Origin: Rhipicephalus microplus
Lineage: Eukaryota; Arthropoda; Arachnida; Ixodida; Ixodidae
Assembly: GCF_043290135.1 (NCBI RefSeq)
Contig: NC_134704.1
Span: 25,414,501-25,478,500 of the forward strand
Length of the DNA stretch: 64,000 nucleotides
Direction of reading: 5' to 3'
Below the pieces are notes generated by a model. That model saw only the letters and a program-made list of their open reading frames with translations. It was not told where the DNA came from and ran no database searches. Position numbers and translations under genes: made by a program. Numbering within the stretch: position 1 is the first letter of the stretch; every line of letters begins with the position of its first letter. This document shows, piece after piece, positions 1-11,892 of the stretch.

Positions 1-10
1 ATCCCGTAAC

Positions 11-185
11 CAGCCTATGATTATGAGAGCCGCCGTAGTGGAGGCCTCCGGACATTTAGATCGTCTGGTGTTCTTGAACCTGTACTGACATCGCGTGGTA
101 ATCGGGCCTCTATAGGCTTTTGCCTCCACCAAAATGCGAGTTTCGGCTGCAATCGAAACCGTGACCTTCGGGCCAGCAGCCCATA
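11..185 (-). mobile_element. Ruka-type SINE, old degraded copy
   Basis: The stretch follows the antisense of the Ruka SINE found in cleaner form at 20,256-20,494: the 'atgattatgagag', 'cgccgtagtggagg' and 'ggttcttga' blocks occur in the same order and spacing. Many substitutions are present and the tRNA-like head (right-hand end in this orientation) is barely recognisable. No target-site duplication can be assigned because the copy reaches the window edge. It is non-coding; short open frames across it are chance. Confidence 0.7.
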
Positions 186-1515
186 GTATCGTAGTAAGTA
201 TAGTCGGTAAGCAGGCTTAGCATATGCATGAACAACCAATTATTTCCCTCCCCTCCCACCAATCGTTCGATCCACCCGCACCCCAGAATAGTGGGAAGGC
301 ATACTTCTTGACGGTGCCCCGAGGTTTGTCGGGATGTTTGTGTGTGCACTGATGGGTGAGGCAATTTTGGTAGTCATCCCAGAGCGGTGGTGCTGAGCAC
401 TCGCTGATGGTCAGGACGTGCGTGACAGTCGATGGCTTCAGAATCGGTCACGCCACCACTCGAATTACACGTGAGAGAACTGTAGAAAAGAACGTGCGAT
501 AACTGTGAGCTTGCGGCGGCTAATGGCCGCGCCATTAATCCCGGTCACCGGAGGCGGATTGTTTCTCTGCTGACTGCCAGTTCCCACACTTGAAACAGCG
601 CCGTCGCACTGGCAATAAGGGATGTGTTCGCTTCGTTGCTTCGCAGGGTAACAAACTCGACGCCGCCGGCAATTAAAGGACGGCCGCAGATTCAGGGCCA
701 CCATGGGCCTAATCCTGTCGGTTGTTTCGGGTGGGATTGCCTCAACCTGTCTCCAAACACAACTGCTTCCAAGGACCTTTGTGTCGTCAAAAAGCTTGGA
801 ACGCAGTTCGTGGGACCCTCCGGTCGACAGGCTAAATCTCCTTTAAGCGCTACGTTCACTCCTACTATGATGTCGGTCTTCCTTAAACGACAAGGGTTGG
901 GAAGGATAGAGGATTGCGTTAATTCCACCATGTCAATTGACCCGGGCGAAATTGGCCTCTGTGTCATCGAGCAGAGTCAAAACGGTTAGCCGCTAAACGT
1001 CGTTATCGTAACGAGGGCCCATCACTGCTCGAATCGGCATATTTTTGCCCTCACGTGCCTACCAGGACCAGGAATGCGAATCACTACGCCTTAATCGTGT
1101 TATTGACATGATCGCCCGAGAATAAACTCATCGCATCCTAACAAGACAGAAGCTCAGATGAATATAGAGGGTTGAAGCGATTAGGAATCGCATCCTATCA
1201 TTTTGTGTTTCGCTGATCTTATCATCAGACTAGATCACCCGAGAAATAACGTGACGGAGCTTCCCCGATATTCTTGTAGCTTCGTCGTCACTTCAACACC
1301 CCTCTCTTTGTTAAGTAGACAGTTATATCATATGTGTCCTTCTAGTACGACTTTCTTAAACAAGTCTTTAACGCTGCTTATAGTCACAGTGTCGAGTGAG
1401 TCAAGTGAACAACCCGTGCCATGTGACGGCCTTTAGCGAAAAGAGTGTTCCACACTTGCCGCGCGGGCTTCAAGTGGCGCCACTGGCTACACTCACAGTG
1501 ATTAAACGCTCTTAA
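186..1515. other. Unassigned sequence, no gene seen
   Basis: Open frames here are short (up to about 120 codons), overlap on both strands and show no family I recognise. The part just before 1,516 may be the eroded upstream portion of the LINE that becomes recognisable there. No tRNA, microsatellite or terminal repeat was seen. Confidence 0.4.
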
Positions 1516-3080
1516 ATGCCCTACAAAGTGGACGAGGGAGAGCACTTTATCGAAGCTCATGTCGTTTGCGAACAAGTGTGGACGTTCATGTCGGTTGCGA
1601 ACAAGTATGGACGTCGTAAACTGGAAGTCCGGCCTCTGCAGTTAATCTTGGATCAGCAGCCACTACTCTCAGCCTCAAATCTCCACGTGCTTGGCCTGAA
1701 AATTCACGCCACCGGACCTGCGGGACCTTGGGTCAATAGTGCCAAGCAGCAGGCATCAGAAACGATACACCTCATACGAAAGATTGCGAAGAAATCTGGT
1801 GGTGCTACCTCCAACACGGCTCGCCTCCTTGTCCGTGCGATATTGCAGCCAAGGCTCGTTTACCACGCTCAGTTTCATCACCTCACGCTTCAAAAGTGGG
1901 CATGTCTAGAGGTGATCAACAACGAAGCCATGCGCGCCATAACAGGACTGCCACACATCACTCCACTGGCCGTACTTCAACAGGAGTCCCAACTAAACAC
2001 AATTGATTAATTAGTACATCAGCGTCGCTGAGCACGCAACCTGAAGCCATCAATGTTCTGTTCGGCTGCTGTATTGGCGTGTTACATGGGCAAAGAAGTT
2101 CACCACACACCTTCAGAGACGACCACTATTGCCCCGTGGAACAAAATGCAACTGACCGAAAACAAACCCCTTGGTCGCCTTTACAGGGGGGAAGTGGTTC
2201 TTAAAATTGGAAAAGAAAAGAAAAGTGAACCCCGCAACTGTCTGCAGCTAAGTGCGACACCTCAGCAGATCGCCTTTACAGCCCGGTTCCACGCCAGGCG
2301 AACGCCCAAGTATCCCACCTGCTTCGTACAGATAACCTAGATGCCGCTACTGTCGTCACTTATACGGATGCCAGTGTGAGCGGCGCCACCATTCATACCG
2401 CGCTTGTATGTTCATTAATACCAGAGGCTAGCCAGACATGCTCACGTTTTGCGGATGTTGCATCAACGGCTCATCTTGCTGAGCTGGCCGTCATACGTGA
2501 TAGACTGGCAGCGCTGCTACCTTTTCTACAACCAGGCAGATACTCTCAGCTATTCACTCGTACGGACTCGACGCAAGCTATTCACGATATATGACGAGTG
2601 TATCGCTCTACGTCACTCTTGAATACTATTCTTGCTGCCTCCGCATCTGTGACAATGCGTGTTCAGTGGGTTTCACGGGCCGCTTTGCTGGTCCTTCTAA
2701 AAGCTGATTTGCAACCCACCCTCAAGTTACACCATACCCACTACCGCATTTTCCTGAGTACGCTCAAGAACACATGCTCCGGGAAAAAGAAGGCATCCGA
2801 CGGGCCACACGAGCTCTAATACCTCCGTGTGGATCAGACCTCCCCGGTGGTTTAACCCACCGAGAGGAGGTTACGTTGCGAAGGCTTCGTGTGTGGGTTG
2901 CGCTTACCCCATCCGTGACCACCCCTTGGGAACAATAGTACCGATGCCCGTGTGGCACATCATGCCCATTTTGTGACGCCCCAATCCAAGATGTAATTGC
3001 CTCAAACTTACTGTGGACCTGCACTGGTCTACAATTAAGTCATCGCCGTCACCGCCGTGCAACAGATCTCAGGCCTGGCT
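1516..3080 (+). pseudogene. RNase H-bearing LINE remnant (end of RT domain, RNase H, C-terminal zinc knuckle)
   Basis: Non-LTR retrotransposon remnant with several stops and frame changes. At 1,620-2,010 the frame reads as the region following the reverse transcriptase fingers/palm, with motifs typical of tick LINEs ('LVRAILQPRLVYHAQFHHLT', 'EAMRAITGLP'). At 2,340-2,595 it reads as the start of an RNase H domain (YTDASVSG, then a HLAELAVIRDRL segment carrying the conserved glutamate, then TDSTQAI). From about 2,850 to 3,080 frame-shifted C-terminal sequence with Cys/His spacing (CPCGTSCPFC) remains. What is seen is the motif order; membership of the I/R1-like RNase H LINEs is inferred. The copy cannot make a functional protein. 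Confidence 0.75.
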
Positions 3081-3204
3081 TGACCACCCGACTATGACCG
3101 CTGGTTTCGTGGAACACACCACCGTTCTTTACTAGACTTCATACACGAAAAAGACTTGTATGTGTATTTTTGAAAAAAAAATATTATGCCTAGGCGCATA
3201 CTTT

Positions 3205-3320
3205 CGAAATAAAGAAAAAGCTCAATTGGTAGAACATCGGACGCGAAACTCAAATGTTGTGGGTTCAGGTCCCATTGAAGGAAAAAGTAGTTTTTCGTTC
3301 TATTCAATTTTTTTTCGAAC
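3205..3320 (+). mobile_element. tRNA-derived SINE-like fragment
   Basis: A tRNA-like head is visible: an A-box-like segment (AGCTCAATTGGTAGAACATC) followed about 35 bases later by a degenerate B box (GGTTCAGGTCC, ideal GGTTCGANTCC), then a T-rich tail. Acceptor-stem pairing is not convincing and the B box is altered, so this is a SINE head or tRNA pseudogene rather than a working tRNA gene. The family looks different from Ruka. Confidence 0.5.
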
Positions 3321-3975
3321 TAGGTAAAGCATACATTACTTAGTTAAGAAAACAACAAATAATGTGACCTATTTTTTCCTGGCTTCGTTCTTTATTTGTT
3401 GTCTATTATTTGCTTTATTATTTGTGTCTAACAAAAAAAAGAGAGCAAGTCGAAGAGTTCCCCTTCTTCAGTAATTGCTTATGAAACAAACACACAGAAC
3501 TTCTAGCCACAACAATGCTTGCGTAAGCGAGCCAGAGGCACTCGCCGGCCCTGTTTTGAACTAGCTACCTGTTTGTGTTTAGAAGAAATCACAGTTTCGC
3601 CAAAAGGGCCAATCAATGAATGCGATAGCAACAAATTCGTATGTTTTGCGAAGCGAGGCTGGCATTTTTAGGAGCAAGATTATTTGTAGTAAAACATGCA
3701 CTTGCTAAGTAATCAAGATTCCGGCGGTGCGGCCGCAGTGGATGACCACAACAAGGTTCGTGCGTAGTGAAAGCGCTGATAAGAAGCGCCTCTCGTAGGC
3801 AGCGCAGGCTGGTACTAAGGGCACGTGTCGCCGCTGTTGGCAGTTTGTTATGTGTAGAGCGCATCTATGTATGGTGAGGCCCTCCCTCGGCTGTGCTCGG
3901 AATGATAGTAGTGCAAAAACCACATGGAGAAATAAATTACGTATATTTATTTACGTGTATAAAGGCAGCGAACAT
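3321..3975. other. AT-rich unassigned sequence
   Basis: T-rich and A-rich runs around 3,300-3,450 probably include the SINE tail. The rest shows only short overlapping frames on both strands. Nothing recognised. Confidence 0.4.
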
Positions 3976-3978
3976 GGC

Positions 3979-4146
3979 TGATATGTGGGGTTTAACGTCC
4001 CAAAACCACCATATGATTATGAGAGACGCCGTAGTGGAGGTCTTCGGAGATTTCTACCGCCTGGGGTTCTTTAACGTGCACCCCAAATCTGATCACACGG
4101 GCCTACAGCATTTTCGCCTCCATTGAAAATGCGGCCGGAAGCGGCT
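3979..4146 (-). mobile_element. Ruka-type SINE, 5'-truncated
   Basis: Antisense Ruka beginning with the 'tgatatgtggggtttaacg' 3' end and remaining similar through the body ('gagagacgccgtagtgg', 'tgcaccccaaatctga'). Similarity is lost at about 4,146, before the tRNA-like head, so in SINE orientation the 5' part is missing. No clean target duplication was found. Confidence 0.8.
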
Positions 4147-4439
4147 TCGACGCTTGGCCCGAAGAGAGCAGGTTGTGCTGCGCCATGTCACGTCACGAAG
4201 CAGTGGCCGATGTCTATACGGGAGACCTGTAACCAAAAAGCACTTTTGCGCGACAAAAGTGACTAGACTGTACACTTCAAAAAGGCTTCAAATTACAGTG
4301 TGCATTCGGACATGTGGAGAGATCGTATAGGTTTATAGCTTTTCGTGGTCGAAATTGAGAAGGTTTAATGCGGTTTTGTTAAAATCAAGTTTGAAGCCAC
4401 ATTTATTCGAGACAGAGGAAGAGAATCTATTTACTGAAA

Positions 4440-5190
4440 GGTAGAGAGGTCGGCCTGAGCTTTAGTTTGCTCTGGCCTGCTACTCCACACTGGGGAAGGG
4501 TGACTGGGGAGTGAAAAAGTGATGAATGACGATGGTAAGGTAGAGAGATGATATGTTTTTATTAGGCTGGGTAACTCTACAGACGTGCATTCAGTCCAGT
4601 GGCTTCTAAGAAAGCGATGACGGCTCGTATAACCACATGTGTGCTGCTGGTGACAGGCAAAGGACCTAACACAACCTCATCGGTTAATGGTCGACTAATA
4701 TATCGGCCAATCGAAGATATCAGTTGCGGACGTTCGCTTGCATATGCTGGACAGTCGCAAAATATATGTTCGAGCGTTTCTGGCAACCGACAGTGGCCAC
4801 AATTGGGACCTGTGTCATTGCAGCCAATCAAGCGGATGTAACGTCTCGTGTAAGCCACACCGAGGCGTATGCGGTGGATAATGCATGAGATGCTTAGCTT
4901 TAACTTGTGAGGCATACGGAACTTCAACATTTGTTCAAATGCACAGTGGCCCCCTATCCCTTTTGCTTTTTTTTTTCTTTTTTTTTCCAGCAGCGCCACT
5001 TGAATCCGTTGTGACAACAGGGATCTGTTCTGAGCTGAGATTAGGGTATTAATGATCTCGAGGTATGACTCATATGAACGCTTACAGTAATGGCCCGCGT
5101 GTCTCAAGTGGAAGAGGACAGGCTGCGTCTTTGAGAAGTGAGTCAACAGTACAAAGGATCCACATCTACGCCTCTGAGAGCCAGCCAAGT
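4440..5190 (-). pseudogene. LINE 3' end (C-terminal ORF2 and 3' UTR)
   Basis: On the minus strand 5,188-4,577 is open for about 203 residues. Its second half carries the C-terminal Cys/His region typical of RNase H LINEs (CGHCRLPETLEHIFCDCPAY, that is C-x2-C then H-x3-C) and a terminal LEATGLN segment that matches in form the end of the LINE at 9,930-11,618 (LKTTGLR). Poly-T around 4,970-4,985 interrupts the frame with a Lys-rich insertion that looks like slippage. The 3' UTR continues to about 4,440 with the GTAGCAGGCC-type motif shared by other LINE tails in the window. 5'-truncated and non-functional. Confidence 0.8.
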
Positions 5191-6171
5191 AGGCTACGTA
5201 AGATAGGCTATCCTTTGCTCTTCCTTCGCCATTTCCATTGGCCGTGCTGTCTAAGGCTCATTTCGCAACGCCTGTGTCACCTCGAACATCCACGTCTCGT
5301 GGAACAATGGCCGGGTACGCCTATAGACTCGCACGCTGTGTGCGTGCCCGCATGCCATACATTCGCGGGTCACGACTTCAGAGCCCCCTCTTGGCCGGGG
5401 GCAGCACCTCATGACCCGCACGTCGCATGATTCTCTCACACGGCCCACTGCGATCGCTCGATTAGGCCACTCCGAGCACGCTAGATTCCCGTGCCACCAC
5501 TTAAGCAACGCCCAGCACTTCACGCCGTCATGATGTTTGGGACGGGTGCGTTTCCAAGATATTATACTTATGTCAGGTTCTTCGTATATACCCTTTTTTT
5601 TTTTGCGATGCATTACCTCGCTCAGCGCACTCCTTTGCTGTCGTCTTGGTGTCGCAGGACACTTTGAGGTCTTTTATATTCAGGGAAATCTCGACTGACC
5701 CTGAATGTCTGCACTTGTTTCGCACCTTTGCATGTTGCGGGGGACATTAAATGAAGCATTTGCGAGTCTACCCTTCTGACGTCCTCATGCTGCTGTTTAC
5801 GGTGTTGTAACGCTTTTATTTAGTTGTTGCTTCACGTTCATGCGACCCTCGCATGATTATTGTCGCACGCGTTTGAGCTTCCTCGACTCCTCCGCTGACG
5901 GGCAAGGTGGCATCATGCACACAGTCCTACACAGAAAATGTGGAAAGCCTTCATTTTTCCTCGATCCATGATTGCAGCTGTTCCCTGGAAAGTGCCAGCT
6001 TCCAGTGTGTGATTCCATGTTGCTAGCAAAGGTTCGGGCCCAGGCCGTGGCGACATCATTTCGATGGGGGTGATATGCAATGAGCACCAGTGTGCGCCGG
6101 TAGAAGTGCATATCAAGAAACCTAAAGTGGTCTAAATTAATTCTTTAGTTCGACAGCGTGCTTCATATTAA
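5191..6171. other. Unassigned sequence
   Basis: No recognised domain or terminal repeat. A 120-codon minus-strand frame at 5,613-5,251 is Cys/Arg rich and lacks family motifs. The part nearest 5,190 may be an eroded extension of the adjoining LINE. Confidence 0.4.
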
Positions 6172-6185
6172 GATCGTGAAAGTGA

Positions 6186-6428
6186 TTGATAGATTGATAT
6201 GCGAGGTTTAACGTCCCAAAACCTCATTATGATTATGAGAGACGCCGTAGTGGAGGGCTCTAGAAACTTCGACCACCTGGGGTTCTTTGACGTGCACCCA
6301 AATTTGAGCACACGGGCCTACAACATTGCCGCCTCCATTGGAAATGAAGCAGCCACAGCCGGGATCTGGTCCCGCGACCTGCGGGTCAGCAGCTGAGTAC
6401 CTCAGCCAATAGACCACCGCGGCGGGGC
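6186..6428 (-). mobile_element. Ruka SINE, full length, with target duplication
   Basis: Full-length antisense copy: the TGATTGATAGATTGATATG tail at the left, body blocks, and at the right the reverse complement of the tRNA-like head, whose A- and B-box regions lie at about 6,360-6,425. It is flanked by near-identical 14-base direct repeats, GATCGTGAAAGTGA (6,172-6,185) and GATTGTGAAAGTGA (6,429-6,442), one mismatch. This is the expected signature of target-primed insertion driven by a partner LINE. Confidence 0.92.
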
Positions 6429-6442
6429 GATTGTGAAAGTGA

Positions 6443-9107
6443 CACATAAAACCCCAGCAAGTATTATTACACAGCTCGAGCATTCCCCCTCGGGAACAGC
6501 TGACCTCCTCGATCTGTTTATCTATCGCCCCTATCAAGTCGGCGTCCCATTACGGCACGCCGGTGGATATTCGAACGGAGCTACGTATTGACAAGTTGAT
6601 CACGCATACGTTCTGAATTTCAGCGGGGCTAATCTCAAAAGAGAAAAACCTATAGCATACCGCCTATGGTACACAATTTTAAAACGGAAACCTGGTCTAC
6701 TTGGGATATTCAACGAGTGCATGTTATCGGTAAACAAAACGGGTCGCATTGTCTCTTGACTGAATTATCGACAAGGGTTACCTATAGCGCCGTCCAGCTA
6801 CACGAGAATCTGCTATCTGTTTCGAATAAAATTCACCTGCTTTAAATGCGTAGCTTGCGCGCGCCCCGGACGTGTTTTCAATGTTTTCAATGTCCTCGTA
6901 TGATCATCTGCCGTCGCCATCAATTAGAGCGAATACCTCCGACAGAGTCGTGACGAAATTCGGTAACTCGAGCGTCGCTTGCCTCGTGTCCTGCAGCAGC
7001 GGTGCCTACGATGATGTTGAGGAGTGGAGATCATAACACCTATCGAAACCCGTGACCGACGTTTTTCGGTTCAGGGAACGTCAAGGAGATCTCACAGCAC
7101 GAGCAAGAACCTTTTTTCTTTCTTTTTCTGCAGTTAAACTGAAAAAGGCTCGACGCCGCAGCAAGATTGTGTTATAAGCGATCGTAAGGCTCCTTCTAGA
7201 GAGTTCCCTTAGAGTAACTAGGCTATACAGCACATATGGCCCAAATCGAGCAGCATAAGGATACATCTTCCACACGTGGATTCAGTCCAGCAGGCAGGGA
7301 ACGTGCACTTCGGTACGTCCTGTCACCTTGTATGCGTCACCTTGCACTGATCGTGCCGCAATTATCGTGTGCCTGTCATCGAGTAATCTATAGCCCTTAT
7401 TCAAGTACGACTCAGCTCAAAATCAGTGTGTATAAACGTCATGGAAGTAGCTGACCCCTTCCAAGTGTCAAGCAAATGCGACGCTCGTGACATGCCATTG
7501 CCTTTCTGAGAAGCGCCCAAGTATACCTTTCCTCGTAGAACCCGTCGTCAGGAACATAGCGTACACCCGTCCGCGCATAGGCTGACACCACATGATCTCC
7601 CATTACAAGCACGCTACGAATACACAGCAGTTCGTCCTTGTTGAAATGAGTAACGGGAAACGTCGAAAGCGAACGGTCACGGAGAACCGTTTCGTGAAGC
7701 ACGAAACCATCGCGAACAAAGTTTCCTTTTCTCATCACGTAGAAGATGTATATAATTAGCGACCGCTAGCCGACTGCCACTCTGTCAACGCGTCTTGGGG
7801 CGATGCGTGTGTGAAAGTGGACACTTGACGGAACCCGAAATCATGCACGCAATGGCAGGCCCAACAAGCAAGCCAAGCGTCATGCCTAGGGTGTGTCCAT
7901 GACGGCGAAGAGGTTGAGCTGTCATTAGGGTAAGCTCGATCGCCTTCACGCTGATTCACATGCGTCTGCTGCCTGGAGACCTTCGACCGCATGTTCTAAT
8001 TGACCACGTAGATACTAGGTTCGCGAAAGCGATTAGGGGAAACGACCGAATTACGGGCTTCTTAACGAAAGGCGAAATACAGTCCGTGGTGTCTTCGCAT
8101 TCGTCAACATTGGAATCATCACCATCACCCTATGCATTGAGACCCGATTATGGCTTCGCGATGGCTTCTATATACCACTCACAACCAACGCGCGAGGTCA
8201 CTGAAGTGCCCTCGCTTACTTGAGTGACTGCAGACAGCGAAATATAGAATCAGTGGGTAAGGACTTCCGTTGACAAGGGCTTAGTGAATTAGTGGCCAAT
8301 GACCTGCTAATTTTTTGCAAGCTGTCATCGGTTGTAGCCTGTCTTTGCTATCTCCACGCGCCTAGTACGTGACGGCGATTATACACCTCAAAGTTTCTCG
8401 ACAGGAAGCCTTAGGCGTATCTGTACAATCCCCATGGCAGCCTTATGAAACTTTGTCCTTGGGCTTTTTATAGTATGGCGTGTCTGGCTTGAACGGCAAC
8501 AGTAATATACCCCTATAAGCCGTTCGTCTTATATTTCTTCATCATCTTCTTATTCCTCATCATCTTTCAGAAAATGTTTGCGGCCATATCAATAGTTGAC
8601 GTCATCATACATGCAAACCTCACGAATGGCAGCTCACCGTGGAAATCAACATGAAATGAAGCAGTTGTTTTGCATTTAACACCATACGGTGTACAGGCAG
8701 TTACAAAACTACAAGCCGTACTAGAGCAGGTATATTTAATAATCATATTACATCACGGCAAGATCATGGGGTGACATTTAAACGCCTGATGTTTTGATTG
8801 AACTCAAAGAACGAAAAGTTTTGATTTCGCCCTATTGCATCATCTTGCCTGCACATGAGGTTACACAAGTGGTTTTATCTGACTGAACTGTTACGCCGTA
8901 AGTGTGCTGCAGACCCATCTGTGTGATGCGAATTCTTCAATTACTTCTTTACCTGCACCACCTGTATTCAATGGGTTGTAGTCGGACCGTGTGTTGGTCT
9001 CTGGCCACTCCTCTGACCAATTTTTGCCAGCTACCATGATTACATTAAGAAAAAAATATTTATAAGAAAAATTCTGAATTCCCACACACACAAAAAATTT
9101 CTGGGAG
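6443..9107. other. Unassigned intergenic sequence
   Basis: About 2.7 kb with only short frames on both strands. The longest notable one (minus, 7,738-7,439, 99 codons) has no family resemblance I can name. No splice-consistent exon, SINE or terminal repeat was recognised. Ancient unidentifiable repeats are likely. Confidence 0.4.
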
Positions 9108-9310
9108 TCATTGGTTGGTAGACTGACTGAGTCTGAGTCGGCTCAGACTCGATCGTTCAGACTTCGAACAAGCTGTGACTTTGAGTACGGGCGAGTAATA
9201 TTTTGGTGAGAACCTGAATGATCCCCATTGAGAAAATTCTTTCGTGAGTCTGAGTTCGGGTGAGCATTGAGCGCAAAATATATTTCTTAAGAGAATCTGT
9301 GTGAGCCCCA
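9108..9310 (-). repeat. GAGTC/GACTC-rich interspersed repeat, copy 1
   Basis: The stretch is dominated by irregularly spaced GAGTCTGAGT-type words (for example GACTGAGTCTGAGTCGGCTC near 9,125). It is the antisense counterpart of the GGACTCACTCGGACTCA blocks at 16,858-17,001 and 22,064-22,955. Spacing of the core word is roughly 45 bases. No coding capacity. Confidence 0.6.
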
Positions 9311-9639
9311 TATCTTCTTGCCGGAACAGTTTTTTTTTAAGAGAGCACAGAAACATGTGTACTAGCTCTTACCACTCCGGTATGTAAAAAAAAAAAATCA
9401 ATCAGTATTTATCATGTTGAGTACTTTCAAAATGTGTTGTCTATTTGCCAACTGATCGTTAAATAAATCTGAATCGACACCTCTAACTGGAGCACACGGC
9501 TTCATTTCGACGGATACAACAGGCTGTAAGTCCGTGTACTGTGTGATATCAGTGCGCGTTAAAAAAAAAAAAACGCCATGTGGTCGAAATTTCCGGCGCA
9601 CTCTACTACGGCATACCTTATACTGATATCGTAGTTGTT

Positions 9640-9722
9640 TCTTTTTCTCCCTCACTCCCTTCTCCCCCGTGTAGGGTAGCAAACTGGACTTCGTCTGGTT
9701 AACCTCCCTACTTTTCTGATAT
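9640..9722 (+). mobile_element. Isolated LINE 3' UTR fragment facing the next LINE
   Basis: Plus-sense copy of the LINE 3' UTR motif (GTGTAGGGTAGCAAACTGGA, then CTGGTTAACCTCCCT). The reverse complement lies at about 9,797-9,862, in the 3' UTR of the minus-strand LINE. The two tails therefore face each other with about 75 bases between them. No coding part of the plus-strand element was recognised immediately to its left. Confidence 0.65.
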
Positions 9723-11618
9723 GTTTGTTCTTTCTCTCTCTTGTTCATAGAACATTTGCTAACGGAAGGAGGAGGAGGAGGAAGGGAAGAAATGAAAGGC
9801 AGGGAGGTCAACCAGACGCACGTCCGGTTTGCTACCCTGCACTGGGGGAAGGGGTGAGGGGATTAAAGGAGAAGAGAGAGAGAAGTGAAGGGCAACGTGT
9901 GTGTAGATGCGACCTTGTCCATTGCACGATTATAAGTGGTCGCGTAGTCCGGTCGTCTTTAGAAAACTTAGCAATGCCCGCGTCGCTTTGCTGGCCAGCG
10001 ACGCGTAGAGCCATGAGCCAAGTATCCTCTCTTCGGAAAAAGGTCTACTGTCTAGTGTCTCTAACGTTGCGCGTAGCAAGTTGCGTTCGCTCGCAAAACG
10101 TTCACATGAACACAGTAGATGTTCTATTGTCTCGTCAGTGTCGCACGATTCACATCGGGAGCTATCCGCCATTCCTATGCGAAAGGAGTACGCCTTTGTA
10201 AAAGCTACTCCTAACCACAGGCGGCACAGTAAAGTTGCATCCTGGCGGGAGAGGTCCGATAGAACTTGAAGCTTTCTCGATGGGTCCAATTTGTGTAGGC
10301 GGCGGTTCCTGACACTGGGGTCACTCAGCCAAGTTTCCGACATGGTGTTAGCGAACGAGTGAAGGCCCCTTGCAGCGTCGGTTCTCGACAATGGAATTGG
10401 GGTTGTCTGGGCGTCCGCGTGGGTGGATCGGGCAGCATTATCAGCAAGGTCATTACCGACAATACCACGATGTCCCGGTAACCACTGGAACACCAAGTCA
10501 TGTCCTTTCGATAAAACTTCGTGAATCACTTCTGTTATTTCATTCACTAGTTGTTGATGATCCCTCTGTCGTAAAGCTGATTGCAAGCTCTGAAGGGATG
10601 CCTTGGAGTCGCAGAACACAGCCCATTTTTGAGGTCGGGCTTCCGCGATATAAAGTATAGCAGCACGTAAGGCGGCAAGCTCCGCTGCTGTGGATGTTGT
10701 CCTATGCGACAGTTCGAGCTTTATAGTGACCTGGTACGCCGGGATGACAACAGCACCTGTGGAGCTGTCAGCCGAGACCGATCCATCGGTGTAAATGTGG
10801 GTCCTCTGGCCGTATTTTTCGTTGAGTAGCGACAATGTCACCTGTCGTAGGACCACTGTTGAATGATGGCTCTTGTTCGTTATTCCTGGAATAGTGAGGC
10901 ACACCTGTGGTTGTTGTAGGCACCACGGGGGTGACGCTGGTCTCGTTGCGGGAGTGAAGCCAAGAGGGAGGCATTCTCTATGGGCAGAAATAATCTTTGA
11001 AAGGATCGCGTGTGGTCTTTGAAGTGGCAACACTGCAACATGGTGACCAGGAACTCGGCAGAGGTGTCTTATGTGGGCTCTCAAATTGTCAGTGGTGATG
11101 TATGTTCGAATTGGATGCTCTCTTGCGATCATAATTGCCCCGTAGGTTGAGATGCATCGCGGCAATCCTAAGCGCACGCGTAGTGCTTGTCCTTGCAGAC
11201 TTCCGAGAGTGCGGATGTTCGTCTTGCACCTACTTGCCAGTAACGGCAAGCTGTAGCGCAAAAATCTCAGAAACAGTGCCCTGTATAGCTGCATCATTGA
11301 CCTTATCGATGCGCCCCAAGATTTTCCGCAGAGGAACCGCATTACATGGACGATGGAAGTTAGCCTTCTCTTCAGGTAATTGCAGTGGGCACTCCACGAA
11401 AGGTCCCTGTCAATAATCACACCCAGGAAGCGATGGTTCTTCTGGTATGGAATATTTTGTCCATTGATGGTAACGGGGTATTGTGCTAACGGAAGTTTTC
11501 TAAAAGGGCAGCCACGCCACCAAGCTCTCCCCGAGCCCATCATGACAGCAAAAACGGACGCGTCGCTGTTGCACAAGCACGATTTATTAACGCTATTAAT
11601 CTTAATGTTCCACAATAG
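9723..11618 (-). pseudogene. 5'-truncated LINE with long open RT/RNase H C-terminal frame
   Basis: The minus strand is open from about 11,615 to 9,930 for about 560 codons. In order it reads: the end of the reverse transcriptase region (FLGVIIDRDLSWSAHC, the segment after the palm), a thumb region, then an RNase H domain with its acidic residues (IYTDGSVSA; ELAALRAAI; FCDSKAS; GIVGNDLAD), and a C-terminal Cys/His motif (CESCDTDETIEHLLCSC). The catalytic RT palm and the endonuclease are absent, so this is the 3' part of an I/R1-like RNase H LINE. The uninterrupted frame shows it is younger than the other LINE fragments here. The 3' UTR, to about 9,723, includes the GTAGCAAACCGG motif shared by neighbouring tails. 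The ORF has no real start codon: it enters from the truncated side near a Ruka insertion. Confidence 0.88.
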
Positions 11619-11632
11619 TGTCCTTTATAAGT

Positions 11633-11878
11633 TGATTGATTGATTGATTTGTGGGGTTTAACGTCCCAAAACCACTACATGATTATGAGAGACGCCGTAG
11701 TGGAGGGCTCCGGAAATTTAGACCACCTGGGGTTCTTTATCGTGCACCCAAATCTGAGCACACGGGCCTACAACATTTCCGCCTCCATCGGAAATGCAGC
11801 CGCCGCAGCCGGGATACGAACCCGCGCCCTGCGGGTCAGCAGCCGAGTACCTTAGCCACTAGACCACCGCGGCGGGGC
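11633..11878 (-). mobile_element. Ruka SINE with perfect 14-bp target duplication
   Basis: Full-length antisense copy starting with TGATTGATTGATTGAT at the left and ending with the tRNA-like head (reverse complement of CCCCGCCGCGGTGGTCTAG) at 11,862-11,878. The direct repeat TGTCCTTTATAAGT is identical on both sides (11,619-11,632 and 11,879-11,892). It lies exactly at the truncated 5' border of the LINE at 9,723-11,618, so it was inserted into or just beside that LINE. Confidence 0.95.
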
Positions 11879-11892
11879 TGTCCTTTATAAGT

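Noticed and set aside
624..989. A 121-codon plus-strand frame
   Set aside because: No family motif, overlapped by a 91-codon frame on the other strand, and no splice or start context. Likely chance.
3205..3320. A functional tRNA gene
   Set aside because: The B box is altered and the acceptor stem does not pair. A SINE head or pseudogene is more likely.
7439..7738. A 99-codon minus-strand frame considered as a transposase fragment
   Set aside because: I could not match it to Harbinger, Tigger, hAT or LINE motifs and found no ends around it.
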